Assembly: GCA_007258455.2 (NCBI GenBank)
Contig: VDFB02270651.1
Coordinates: forward strand, 488,230,905 to 488,294,904
Direction: 5' to 3'
DNA from: Sequoia sempervirens
Lineage: Eukaryota; Streptophyta; Pinopsida; Cupressales; Cupressaceae
DNA: 64,000 bases
Shown: piece after piece, positions 1 to 10,733 of the stretch
How positions within the stretch are numbered: the first letter of the stretch is position 1
Layout of the letters: each line of letters starts with the position of its first letter
The notes under the pieces: generated by a model
Database searches by the model: none
Told to the model about the DNA's origin: nothing
Seen by the model: only the letters and a program-made list of their open reading frames with translations
Position numbers and translations under genes: made by a program

Positions 1-1
1 A

Positions 2-2220
2 AGTCAAGGAGCTAAGTTACCCCATGGATTCGACATTAACACGTTGAGATCAACATCTACTAATGCTAATGTCAACAACACGCGTAACATGTCAAATAGT
101 GGTCAACCTCCAAACACTACGAGCAATACCTTTTTTGACGCTACCTCACAAAATGTCACAATGACCATGAGTTCTACCTCCAACATTCCAAAAAACAGCA
201 ATTCAATAAATGCTACATCCATTGGAGGATCACAATCAGTCATAGTTCCCACAATATCCACAACACCATAACAATCAGTTGGAACCACCTTTGGCTCCTC
301 AACAGTATGGGAAAGTTATTCCAATCCTCTCTTTACCACTACGGTAAATGCCATGGGGGGATCATCAAGCCATGAAAATCCTCCATTGACAACTACATCT
401 AATACCATGAGTACATCTTCATCATATCCTCTCATTGGTATCTCACAAAATCATTTGGGTGGAGGAAAATGGCGTATCTTTATTCAAGGACAACAACAAA
501 ATGTTAACACGTCAAGACAATCCAATACCACCAAATCCTAAGGACAAAATACAACCATTCCCCTTGTCCAAACCCAACAATTTGTACAAGGCAATCAACA
601 CACACAACCTATGGCATCATTCATACATCAAAATGTTCATGGTCACCATATTCCCCAAATATCGACCCAAATGGCTAGGTGACACATTCCAACATACTCA
701 TCCCATATTCATACTCACCAACATACCCCCAATCCAAAATTTCAATACCAACAACACACAAATCCAAACACACCATACATGCCACAACAACATATACCTC
801 AACAACATGCCAACATCAACTCACAACAAATGGGGACCACAAATGACCCTATAATCAATGCCTTACAAGCAAAACTAATGGGTCTAGAGAAGACCATAGA
901 AAACATACAAATATCTAGCAAGAAATCAAAAGTTTCATATGATCTATCTGTATACCCCTATGACATGAACTTATACATGTGACCATTTCCTCCAGGATAT
1001 GTGTCACCTAATTTTACCAAATATAGAGGAAAGGAAAACCCCATCGAACATGTCCACAAATTTGCAACCAATTATATGGATGTCACCTATGAACAAACGT
1101 ACTTAATGAGACTTTTTTCTAAAAGTCTTTCAGGTCCTTCCCTTGAATGGTTTTCCACTCAAAAGGACATCCAAACATGAGATGAACTTAAATAGAAATT
1201 CATAAAAAATTATGTGTACAACATTGACATGGACACCTCTATTACTAGCTTATGCAATCTCACACAAGAGGATGCTAGTGAAACATTCATCCCATTCTTT
1301 CAAAAATTGAGAAGTCTAGCTAGTTGTTGCCACATTGACATACCTAAAAAGGAAAAGGTGGACATGTTCCTTCAAACACTTCTAGGACCCTTAAAATATG
1401 CATTAAAAGTACATTATTGCACAAACTTCATGGACCTAGTCAAAAAAGGTGTCCAAATTGAGAAAGCCCTTATCGCAAAGGAAGAGCTAAGATACGGTCC
1501 TAAAAACATAAACAAAAATCCTCCCATTGACAAAATTAAGTATTGGGTCAAAAATAAACATGTTACTAATGACGGTGTTGTGGACGCCAAGGTTGCAAAC
1601 AATATGGGTCATGTACTGGATCTAAAAGGGATTCAACCACAAAAAAAATCAATGACAATATTGACACCCCCTACCAATGTCCCCCCAAACAACCAAAGTA
1701 GCCAAAATAATCAAGGACAATACCATCAAATGAGACAATTCCCTAGGGGTCAAACATACACTCCTTTGGGTGAACCCATTGAGCAAGTCCTCAAGAAATG
1801 CCTTTAGAATGATGTCATCACACTTCAAGAACCAAAACCATATGACCCAAGACAATTCAAACCAGCATGGTGGGATGATAATGCATTTTACGATTATCAT
1901 CGGGAAAAAGGACATAAAACTTCTACTTGTCGACAACTAAAAAATTTGGTACAAGACCTTATTGAGAATCATATCATTGAGGTAGGTCGATCACAATTTT
2001 CCTCTAATTCAAATCATACCATTCATAAGAACCCACTGCAAGACTATGGTTCTAATAATGCTTCCACATTAGGTCTAAAGATAAACAATAATCAAGCCAA
2101 TTTTACCCAAGCCAAGTATGACTATTTTGGCGGAACCACTATAAACAATATCCAAACTGATAATGAATGTGTCAATACCATCATAGTCAAGAGAGCACCC
2201 CAATGCAATGCTACTACCTG
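2..2220 (+). pseudogene. Degenerate gag of the left element
   Basis: The reading begins in frame 2 with GAKLPHGFDINTL, which matches GAKLPQGFDINTL in the Gag-like ORF of element B, so the window opens inside gag. A low-complexity N/T/Q-rich stretch follows up to about 980. The capsid-like retrotrans_gag core lies at about 985-1620 (KYRGKENPIEHVHKF, GPSLEWF, then a region starting NYVYNIDMD), interrupted by stops. A degenerate zinc-knuckle-like motif, YHREKGHKTSTC, lies at 1894-1938 and is followed by LKNLVQDLIENHIIEV. Gag would form the particle that packages element RNA. Several frameshifts rule out a functional product. Confidence 0.8.
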
Positions 2221-2299
2221 AAGTGGCAAGGTCACCATAGCTGGTCCACCTTTCATTAGGAAACCTAAGCTTACCATACCTTGTCCATCTTCTATGCAA

Positions 2300-2960
2300 T
2301 CACAACCCACCTTGACCACAAAGCAATGGCAACCCAAGAGTCAGTTTAACTTTATTGACCAACTTGGAAAAACTACCGCGCAAATTTCTATACTCGAGCT
2401 ACTTCGAGCTGCTTCGCATCTGTCCCATGCATAAGGGTATACTGGATAAAACCCTGCAAGAGTCGTCAATCCCTAAGGATATTGATGTCAACCAATTTGA
2501 GACCATGGTGGGATACCTCACTATGACTCATCACATCAACTTTTCTGATCAAGACTACTTGTCACCTAAGACTAACCATAACGATGCATTACACATTGAA
2601 ATTTTTTTCCATAAGCACAAGGTTAGAAGAGTTTCAGTAGATGGCAGAGCATGATTGAACATATGCTCCTTGAAAGTGGTTAAGGCTCTAGGATTTTTTG
2701 ATGCATGTGTAGACCCTACAAAGAGAATAGTCATAAAAGCATATGATGATGAAGAACATTCCTTTAGAGGTGTTATTTCCCTTCCTATTAGAGTGGGACT
2801 AGTCATTATCGATACAACTTGCCAAGTAATGGATCTCTAATTACCTTACAACATCTTCCTTGGCCACCCATGGAGTCATGCCTTAAAAGGCATTCCATCC
2901 ACATATCACCAATGCTTAAAATTTCCATTTGACGGCACATAAATCACTATATATGGAGAC
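2300..2960 (+). pseudogene. Degenerate retroviral-type aspartic protease
   Basis: After a linker (DINQFETM-like text near 2480-2520) the protease reads LHIEIFFHKHKVRRVSVDGR, a stop, then LNIC. In intact relatives this position is the active site, D-N-G-S followed by LNVC; here the catalytic triplet is altered and a stop follows it directly. Further on are KAYDDEEHSFRGVISLPIRV and, after another stop, the flap/C-terminal signature [18 protein letters not shown]. Such proteases cut the Gag-Pol polyprotein. The family assignment rests on the spacing of these three blocks, and the loss of the active site makes this copy inactive. Confidence 0.78.
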
Positions 2961-3169
2961 CCCAAGCATTTTCAATATTGTACCAACCTAAGGGGTATTT
3001 CTACAAACCGAGTGCCTATCAACCAAAAATATTTTGGCCCCTCTTCTTCTAAATATGTTGACCCATCCACACTCGCATCATCTTCCATGTCCACTCCATC
3101 CACATCTTCCACTACACCACCATCTTCCACACTTCCCAAGGATGAACCCAATTTCAAGATCTAGGACCT

Positions 3170-4246
3170 AGGCTGTGGAGAATTCAATCTACATACAACA
3201 TATAGCATCACAACAATACCCAAGTCTCCGAAGGTCTATGGTAGACCATGTTTTATAAAGGAACCCAAAGAAAATTTCAAAGTTCCACCAAAAATGGTTT
3301 TCATAAAATGGGGAGACATGAGTAACAAGGACCTGGCCAATATTATAGGATGGCTCTATAAAGATATGGCTGAACTACCCCCATTACTAGTTAAGAAATA
3401 TGCAAGGGCTATGACATGAGGATGGCTAAAGGCTATGATGGAACTAGTGGCCTAGGCAGAAATAAAATTGGATGAAAAGAGCCCATAGAATCTTACAAAA
3501 TACGAAAGTATCTTGGATTAGGGTATGGATTTCTGAACAATGATGATCGACATACCACTCAATTTTTGAGTGAGCACGTGCATGCTTCAGAAAGTGTCAA
3601 GACCACTAAGGAAACCTTCACCAAAATTAACTCCCAAGAGTGGGAGTTTGGCTCTCAACGATCCTTAAGTGACTATTTACTCAATGGTTTGTTTCTCAAA
3701 ATAGGGGAGCTTACCTCTGAACAAAATTTTTGGAAAACATTTAAAATCAATCGGGGACCAAATAGTCATAGTTCTATTTCCCTTCCCCATGACATACAAG
3801 ACTCACCACCTAAATTTCCAGATAACGCAAACAACAACAACTCTCAATCATTCACCCCTTACTTTGACAACGAATATGAAACAAGTGAAGGGGAATATTG
3901 GATAGAGTCTAATGTGGAATTGGATGATGATAATTTCATCTAATATCTCTGAATCCTTCTACATGCTTTATGTGTCCTCCCCTCAATTCACCAATGCTGA
4001 CAATGGAATTTCCTTAGTATATCCACAATTAATCGATTGGGACCAACAAGGCCCACCATTCCTAGACACCTTTTGGAATGACGGGGCTATTGTAGAATTT
4101 ATGGGATTACGTGAGGGCATGCCTAGTGGTGATCATAAGGAAGGATTCTCCATTGACCTAGATTTTGAAACCTACTTTAGTGACACTTCTCCATCCTCTA
4201 GTCGCAAAATTAAAAATAAAAATAAAATAAAAAATGAAACGTCTTT
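3170..4246 (+). pseudogene. G-patch segment and linker between protease and RT
   Basis: Reading in frame from about 3405 gives MAKGYDGTSGLGRNKIG, a stop, KEPIESYKIRKYLGLGYGF. The glycine spacing (GYDGTSGLGRNKIG) and the trailing LGLGYG are those of a G-patch, a nucleic-acid-associated module found in some retroelement polyproteins. A linker rich in S, N, D and E follows (3566-3943 is open) with no recognised fold. The same module recurs in elements A, B and C, where pol is absent. One stop splits the G-patch itself. Confidence 0.72.
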
Positions 4247-4331
4247 AGGTGAAAACTGAAAGGAACCTTCTGACGACAAAAAAGTAAAAACAAAGGATGT
4301 ATCTACGGGTGAAAACCTCTCTGAGGTGCCC
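4247..4331 (+). other. Two copies of the GAAAACC two-stem hairpin motif
   Basis: Copy 1 (4247-4269) is an AGGTGAAAACT type. Copy 2 (4307-4331) reads GGGTGAAAACCTC, TCT, GAGGTGCCC. In copy 2 an inner stem CCTC/GAGG and an outer stem GGGTG/TGCCC (two wobbles) flank an A-rich bulge. Here the motif sits inside coding sequence (GENLSEVP) between the G-patch and RT. Elements A, B and C carry it outside any visible ORF. Confidence 0.55.
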
Positions 4332-4439
4332 AAAGATGGAGGACTAGAATTTCTTCGCATAACTCAAGAGAAATCAACTATGCTTATAGAAGACAACATG
4401 GAAGACAACATATCAACATCAGAAGATCCCAAAATGGTC

Positions 4440-5895
4440 CTCTTTGTAGCATCCCTAACTTAGAAAGAGAAACTGGAATTTAACGAATTCTTTGCCAACC
4501 ATAAAATCAATTTCACATGGTCCTATGTTGACATGTATGGAATAGACCCAAAACTAGTTCTACACCATCTGCCACTATTGCCTAATGCCAAACTAGTTAA
4601 ATAGAAGTTACCCAAAATGCATCCCCAGGTTGCTCTATGGGTCAAGGTTGAGTTGAAGAAACTTCTAGATGCTAGGTTCCTACAATCTATTGATTATGTT
4701 GAATGAATATCTAACTTGGTGCTAGTAACAAAGCCAAGTGGGATGATCCATGTCTGCAAAAACTTTAGAGACCTAAATAAGGCATGCCCAAAAGATGGAT
4801 TTCCTTTACCGAATATTGATATCATAGTTGACCTCACAGCAGGATATGAGATGTTGTCCCTCATGGATGGTTTCTCCACCTATAATCAGATTTGTATTTC
4901 CCCCAAAGACCAACATAAAACAACATTCACTTGCCCTTGGGGTACATACTATTGGAATGTAATGCCATTTGGTCTTAAAAATGCAAGTGCCATATATCAG
5001 AGTGATATGACCACAATCTTTCATGACATGATGCATAAAATAATGGAATATTATGTAGACGACCTATTGGCTAAATTAGTAACAAGAAAGGGTCATTTGA
5101 AGGTGTTAGACACAATTTTAAAGAGACTATAAGAATACAAAGTCTATCTAAATCCTAAGAAATGAGTCTTCGGTGTAACATTGGGTAAACTCTTGGGATA
5201 CATAGGTTCTTGAAGAGGCATTGAGGTCAATCAGGAAAAAGTAAAAGCCATCACAAACATGCCTCTTCATAGAGGAAACAGTGAACTCAGAACCCTACAA
5301 GAAAGGCTACAGTCTATTCGGTGCTTCATAGCCCAATTGGCCAATAAATTCCAACCATTCCAATATCTTATGTGCAAGGGTATCTGCTTTGTGTGGACAA
5401 ATAAATGCCAAGAAGCCTTTTAGAAAATAAAAGACTACCTATTGTCACCTCCAGTCCTTATGGCTACCATTCAAGGAAAGCCTTTGATATTATACATCTC
5501 TGCCACTACTTCAACACTGGTGGCATTACTAGTGTAGAACGACCAAGAAGAAAAAGAAAGAGATATATATTACATTAGTCAAACATTAGTCGAGTATGAA
5601 CTGAACTACACATCAATTGAGCAGGCTTCTCTATCCATGGTCTTCCTAGCACATAAGATAAGAAATTATATGTTAAGCCATCAGGCACAACTAGTAGCAA
5701 AGATCGACCCCTTCAAATATTTCTTAAGTCAGGCAGCATTAACAGGACATCTGGAAAAATGGGTCATGATTCTGAGCAAATATGATATTCAATATGTAGA
5801 AAGAAAGAAAATAAAAGGACAAGTCATAGCAGACTAGTTGGTGGATGCACCTTTACAAAGTGATCACCTATTAGTGGCAGATTTTCCAGATGAGT
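4440..5895 (+). pseudogene. Reverse transcriptase and RNase H of the left element, truncated by the gap
   Basis: The RT leader is KINFTWSYVDMYGIDPKLVLHH. The RT palm follows: VTKPSGMIHVCKNFRDLNKA, LSLMDGFSTYNQI, VMPFGLKNAS and the catalytic YVDD box at about 5053-5064. The RNase H domain runs from about 5390: QEAF, stop, KIKDYLLSPPVLM; LILYISATTSTLVALLV; YELNYTSIEQASLSMV; and KIKGQVIAD just before the gap. RT copies element RNA into DNA and RNase H removes the template. There are at least eight in-frame stops but few frameshifts, so this is an old but nearly collinear copy. In relatives a second RNase H and the integrase follow KGQVIAD. Confidence 0.88.
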
Positions 5896-5995
5896 NNNNN
5901 NNNNNNNNNNNNNNNNNNNNNNNNNNNNNNNNNNNNNNNNNNNNNNNNNNNNNNNNNNNNNNNNNNNNNNNNNNNNNNNNNNNNNNNNNNNNNNN
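5896..5995. other. Assembly gap of exactly 100 N
   Basis: A run of exactly 100 N is the usual placeholder for a gap of unknown size. It falls directly after the RNase H end signature KGQVIAD and before an antisense PMD remnant, where the second RNase H and the integrase of a Tat element would be expected. Confidence 0.97.
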
Positions 5996-7262
5996 ACCAT
6001 CCCTCCCCCTACCTCTACCTCTATCACCATCTCTATCCACTTGCCTGACTCTCAACACACATGGTACAACTGACCTCCTATCCACAGGTATTGGCACATC
6101 TGGATCTATCAGTTGCACTAGTCAATTTTCCTACCACCATAAGTCATAATCGGTTGTAGTCCTTGGATCTACCTCTCCACCTCTCCATCCCCACTACTAG
6201 GCTACTAGCCCATCAATTTGCTGCTCGAAAAAAGCTATAGGAATCATTGACCCCCAAGCTGAATCTATAGAAGACCGGGCATACTTGGTTGTGCTTGCAG
6301 GCACACCCTACTCTCCAAATTGTCTAAGGACATGCTATGGTAGATAAATATCTATAATCAACTGGCTCTGCACTGTCCTCCCAATCTGGTAAGGATGTTG
6401 TCTATAAAGGTTGACATGGTAAACCTCATCATCCCACTAGTCTCTATACAGTCTCTAGATGAATGACACCATGGTATCAATCCGATGGTGCCACCAACCT
6501 ATCTCTCCCATCCATTTCTGTTGCAAAGCACCAGCATAGTAATAGGCATAGGACATCCCCTCAGCCAGTTGCGGTCTCTAAATAGGAGGATGGAATATCA
6601 CTATATGCTCCCATGCCCATATCATAAGAAGTGTGGTACCACATGAAATGATCTTTTTCCTCCTATATTCCACCTCATGAAGCTGATGTTAGAGTGTTCC
6701 CAACAAGCAAGGCCCTAGGAATATACTGTCATGTCATGCCTCATCCCCACTATCGCGTCTTCCCAACCAATGGGAAACCCATGTCCATGACAGTCTGGAA
6801 TCAGTATCCCAGTGATCATTGTCACCAAGAATGCATTGAACCAAGCATAATGCTCTATCATAAACTCCCAGTAGATCTCATAGCCCTAGATGTTAAGTCT
6901 TACTCCCTCCTCCAAATAGTACACTGTGAAAGTCTGATGGCCATTATGAGGTTCATAAACAATCTGCTCTCCTTAGATCGGTAGGCAGAGAATATGGTAA
7001 ATGTCCTCAAGTGTAACTATCATCTCTCTCATTGGTAGGTGGAAGGAGCATGTCTCTAAATTCTAGCACTCACATAATGCAGTCAATAGTCCCCTATTTT
7101 CTTGAATAGCAGGCATATAGGTAGCATAAAATAGACCTAGCCGTATCAATAGTTGTCACTCCCACAAATTCAGCTAATCACCAAATTAGAAAGTCAACGG
7201 TCTACTCTCTCATATATATATGGGGGCTAGTTGTCTCTACACAAAGCCAAAGAATGCATTAG
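5996..7262 (-). pseudogene. Antisense plant mobile domain (PMD, MAIN-like) pseudogene
   Basis: Read on the minus strand from about 7260 leftwards, one frame carries a recognisable PMD for some 400 codons with only a handful of stops. Landmarks are LLTALCEC, stop, NLETCSFHLPMREMIVTLED, then IYHILCLPI; further on are HHRIDTM, YYAGALQQKW and LLMIWAWEHIV. PMD proteins (PF10536) typically read 'ALVERW.PETHTFHLP.GEMT.TL.DV..LLGLP', and the spacing matches closely. The domain is shared by MAIN/MAIL host proteins and by several plant transposons, including antisense ORFs of gypsy elements. It lies between RNase H and the 3' LTR and points against the element. The C-terminal side runs into the gap. 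Confidence 0.78.
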
Positions 7263-7319
7263 TACCTTCTAGACAATTGTCAGTATCATCAAAAAGCATT
7301 TCAAATTTGAAAAGCATCA

Positions 7320-7740
7320 AAATCAGCCCTAGTCAAAGTCAAAGTCAAATGTGTCGCGTTGATTGCATTTGCATCGTAAAACAATAGTTGCATCATTTTG
7401 TACTTCACATGCATCATGACACATCGATTGCATCATTTTTTTGCTCAATTGTGTCACATCAGAGCAATTGCATCATGATATATGACACATGTATCACTTC
7501 ATTTGAATGTGTTTCTCAAATAGGCAAATGCGTCGCAAAATGACACATGCAGCCTTCTAACTCTCGAATGTGGCTCAATATCATGAATGCATCGCATTTT
7601 TTGGAAAATACGTTACACATCCTCAGCCTTTCCTAAATAGTCCTTATACTTGCATCGTGATGCATCAAATGCATCGAATGCAAAGTCAAAAGTGGCTTAC
7701 ACGCACACATATGCATCACGACGCATTCATTGTTTTCCTT
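7320..7740. repeat. Diffuse GCATCR / TGACACAT-rich low-complexity tract
   Basis: Short units such as TGCATCGT, TGCATCAT, GATGCATC and TGACACATG recur irregularly over about 420 bp with no fixed period. If the neighbouring minus-strand exon is real, this tract would be its intron. No ORF in it looks protein-like. Confidence 0.5.
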
Positions 7741-7799
7741 AAAACCCTAATTTTAGCACACAAAATGAAAAAATTAAAAAGTGGATTAGGGGTACATAC

Positions 7800-7874
7800 C
7801 ATTGGCTCTGAGCCCTTTGGCCACCTATAGGTCCGCACAATCTCATTGCAATGCTCAATCACTGGAATCACCAT
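7800..7874 (-). pseudogene. Possible first exon of the antisense PMD gene
   Basis: The minus strand reads MVIPVIEHCNEIVRTYRWPK then GSEPM, followed directly by GTATGT, a consensus splice donor (7799-7794). It lies about 540 bp upstream, in the gene's sense, of the recognisable PMD block. The frame is open for 12 codons upstream of this ATG as well, so the start is uncertain. I do not recognise the peptide with certainty; linking it to the PMD is an inference from position and the donor. Confidence 0.35.
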
Positions 7875-8213
7875 CCTCACAGAAGTCCTCTTCGCTCTGA
7901 GCTCTCAAAATTGCTAAAGTAAAAAGTGAAAATGAATTGACTTTTACCCTTTTGTCAACCTATTTATAAAGTCACAATGACATTTTTCAACTAGGTTATT
8001 AATGGAGGCCCTTTTGACCAACTTTTACCACACTTTTGGCTGCCTTAAACATGTCAAAATCCAAAACCGTCTCCGCCATTGTTTTTCTAGTCATTAAATT
8101 GACTTATCGAGACCCTTTCCAAATGTTTTTGCCACTGGCCCAAATTTTGAAAAATTTCCCAAAGGGGCATTGATACTCTATACCTTCACTGGGGCATGGA
8201 TTTGACTTGTTTT

Positions 8214-8259
8214 CTTTGTCACAATGCGACATGCTACATTATGACAAAGAGGGGCAAAA
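8214..8259 (+). promoter_or_regulatory. Stem-loop plus polypurine tract before the 3' LTR
   Basis: CTTTGTCACAATG pairs with CATTATGACAAAG across a 10-nt loop (12 of 13 pairs; one C/A mismatch). AGGGGCAAAA follows directly and abuts the LTR start TGTAGACAC. The purine-rich run is the expected primer site for plus-strand DNA synthesis. The stem-loop is repeated in front of the LTRs at 44508 and 53743 and, with changed bases, in element C. Confidence 0.75.
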
Positions 8260-9553
8260 TGTAGACACTTAAAAATGACCTAGGCCTGCAAGCTCTATTT
8301 TTACCACTTTCGTCTTAGCATAATTATGACATCTTAATTATGTCCTTGGTCCACATTCGACTATTAATTAAATAATTCATAATTATTTAATTAATTCATG
8401 TCCTTTTATTCTTCATGATTATTAAATAAATAAATTTTATTTATTTATTAAATATGTCATTAATTGTCTAAGTCTTCCACTAATTGAATAAATTGCTTAA
8501 TTTATTTAATTACCTTTCTTCATTTATTTCTTCCTGATTATTAAATAAATAAATTTTATTTATTTCTTTAATATGTCACTAATTCTCATGGTTAAATGAG
8601 TTTATTAATTTATTTAATCATTAATCATATCTTAGAAATTAAATAATTATCTAAATAATTATTTAATTGTCAAAATTAAAATTTCCTCCATTTTAAATAA
8701 ATGAAAGTATTTAAAATGATCTTACATTCCTAACTATTAGTTCATTTTCATAAATAATCTAAAAATTGATTATTTATTACCACACAGAGTCCATATTTTG
8801 AATTAATTTAATTCAAAATGGTAATATTCTTCCAAAAATCAAGCAATTAAGAAAATTCTTGATTTTCCAAATTTGATCTTCAATTCAACTCTTATCTTCT
8901 TGATTTTTTGAATCTCACAAATTAGGCAGTCTTTATCTTCTTGATTTTTGAAAATATTTATTTTTTTGACTAATTATCTCATTTATTCTCCACCGCCGAT
9001 TCGATCTTCTCAAATGACATCTTGACCACTCATTTAATAATTTCTCCCTAACCCTAATTAGGGATTGTCACATTAAATCTTGTCCTCTGATTTTAGGCTT
9101 TCACTAACTTTCAATCTCATCTGTTCGTCCAACATTTTCTATAAAATATCAATTTTTCTCACAATTTCGATTATGCTTGGATGCTTAGAGGCTTAGATAT
9201 TTAGATATATTCATATACTTTCATTTTTATTAGTGATTTTGGAATAATTGTCTTAGGCTTTAGATTCATTTCATCATAGACATAGATACTTGATTTCATT
9301 TTAGACAATCCAAATCCTTCAAAGCTTGTGTAGGACTTAGTCTTTGTTTTTAGATTTCTCACACATTGAATCTAAGGACAACACATCGATCAAAAAGTTA
9401 GAAGGTGCTATGAAGGTAAATCATGGAGGCTTCAATGAGTGATAGGTATACTTGTTTCATTTATTTTAGTTTCCTTTGTTCTTGATAGTTTTCTTTGGGT
9501 TTTATGCTTTATTGATTTGATAATCTACCAATCCAAAATAACCCTTAGATACA
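8260..9553 (+). repeat. 3' LTR of the left element (LTR1, 1,294 bp)
   Basis: It starts TGTAGACACTTAAAAATGACC and ends near CCCTTAGATACA. Start and end match LTR2 and LTR3, and the PPT lies directly upstream. From about 8345 to 8870 it is a chain of AT-rich palindromes. A duplicated block ATCTTCTTGATTTTT at about 8895 and 8936 is shared with the other LTRs. The CTATAAAAT at about 9140 is a TATA-like element. The LTR supplies promoter and polyadenylation signals of the element. It is more divergent than LTR2 and LTR3 are from each other. No matching target duplication could be sought because the 5' LTR is outside the window. Confidence 0.85.
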
Positions 9554-10589
9554 CGTAGCATGGGAGATTTAGATGGTTGGGGTTCTAGAATGGTGGTGAA
9601 TGCTTGAGAATGATTAGGTTTCTCCTTGAGCATGTGGTTGAGAAGAAATAAAAAATGGCTAAGTGTTAGCCATTTAATCAAGGAAGATAAAATTGATGGT
9701 GGAGATTTAAAGAGGACCAGAGATCAAGGGCTAGGATCAAAGAGTTGACCAAAGGAATTAAAAATTCCTTTTTAATGTGCATGGGAATGATTAAATGAAT
9801 TTAATATTCCTTGGGAAAGTGAAAAAGAATTTAATAGTCCTTGGGGGATGGGAGAGGAATTAAAAAATTCATCAAAAGGAGATTGAGAAGACAAAAAGGA
9901 ATTAAAAATTCCTTGGGAGATGGGGAGAATTGACTAGGGGTAGATTAGACTAGCTAATCAATGATTAGAAGATAGTTAGGGGGATAATGAGGATTAAGAT
10001 CCAACTTGAAAAAGTTGGAGGATGTGACACATCTTAATCATGGATTAGGAATGTACACATCCCTAATGATGGGATTAAGAAGTGGATTAGGATTAAGAAA
10101 AAGTGATGGAGGATGTGACATGTGAGGAATTAAATAAATGTATTATTAGTTTAATTCTTTGAGGAAAATGGGAATAAAGGGTAAGGTATTTAATTATTTA
10201 AATAAATACTTTAGGGATTCAGAGGACTTTAGGGGTATTAATTAAATAATAGTAATATTACTTAATTAATGCAAATAAGAGGATACTTAGATGAAAATAG
10301 ATAAATTTGACCAAACATAAGTGGTTAAATTTAGAATTCTAAGACTGGTATGGTGGTTTTGTTCATTTTAATGGTTGTGTCTACATTTTTTGTGTATGTT
10401 TGTAGTTTCAGTTAGGTTGGTTTTTGAGTCGCGAGGGTTTTTTGGCTATGAATAGTAGCTAGTGGTTGTTAGGGTCTAGTGTGGTCGTTCTGCTATGGTT
10501 GGTTGAGGGTGGATGGTTTTTTTGGTGAATATAAAGTGAATGTAACATATTTTATGTAGAAATCAAGAAAATTGTTTACGTATCAAAAA
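9554..10589. other. Non-coding AT-rich stretch with GGAATT palindromes
   Basis: No gene is seen. Five copies of a GGAATTAAAAATTCC-like palindrome, often followed by TTGGG, lie between 9748 and 9925. The 10130-10270 part resembles the AT-palindrome texture of the LTRs and could be an old reversed LTR, but I could not align it. The segment 10350-10589 is GT-rich and ends TTTACGTATCAAAAAAATA, which looks like the 3' end of a plant LINE. Confidence 0.4.
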
Positions 10590-10674
10590 AATATTATATT
10601 TATGATTATATTATATTATTATATAATATTATATTATTATATTATATTATAAATAATATAAGATATATTATAAA
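10590..10674. repeat. AT-rich microsatellite (TATTA/ATATT units)
   Basis: About 85 bp of almost pure A/T made of TATATTA and TATAATATT units. It lies between the putative LINE 3' remnant and the start of the next LINE. Confidence 0.85.
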
Positions 10675-10733
10675 TGTGATAGTAGAGTGGAGGAAGGTCT
10701 GTGAAAACTATAGAGAACAAGATTTTTGTGGGA

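Larger units (their letters stand above)
1..9553 (+). mobile_element. Ty3/gypsy Tat-lineage LTR retrotransposon (left element), 5' end outside window
   Basis: On the plus strand the order is gag, protease, G-patch, reverse transcriptase and RNase H, then a sequence gap, an antisense plant-mobile-domain pseudogene, a polypurine tract and a 3' LTR. The 5' LTR and the start of gag lie left of the window. Every coding part carries stops and frameshifts, so the copy is dead. The protease-to-RNase H wording (LNKACPKD, VMPFGLKNAS, YVDDLLAK, KGQVIAD) is that of the Tat group of plant gypsy elements. The 3' LTR and the sequence just before it are shared with elements A and B near 44.5 and 53.7 kb. The integrase is not visible and may lie in the gap. 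Confidence 0.9.

Noticed and set aside
5824..6149. Open frames spanning the N run
   Set aside because: They are open only because N codons translate to X; there is no evidence of a real product across the gap.
10350..10589. 3' end of an older LINE
   Set aside because: The GT-rich text ending in TTTACGTATC and an A run is suggestive, but there is no coding part to anchor it; mentioned only in the stretch description.
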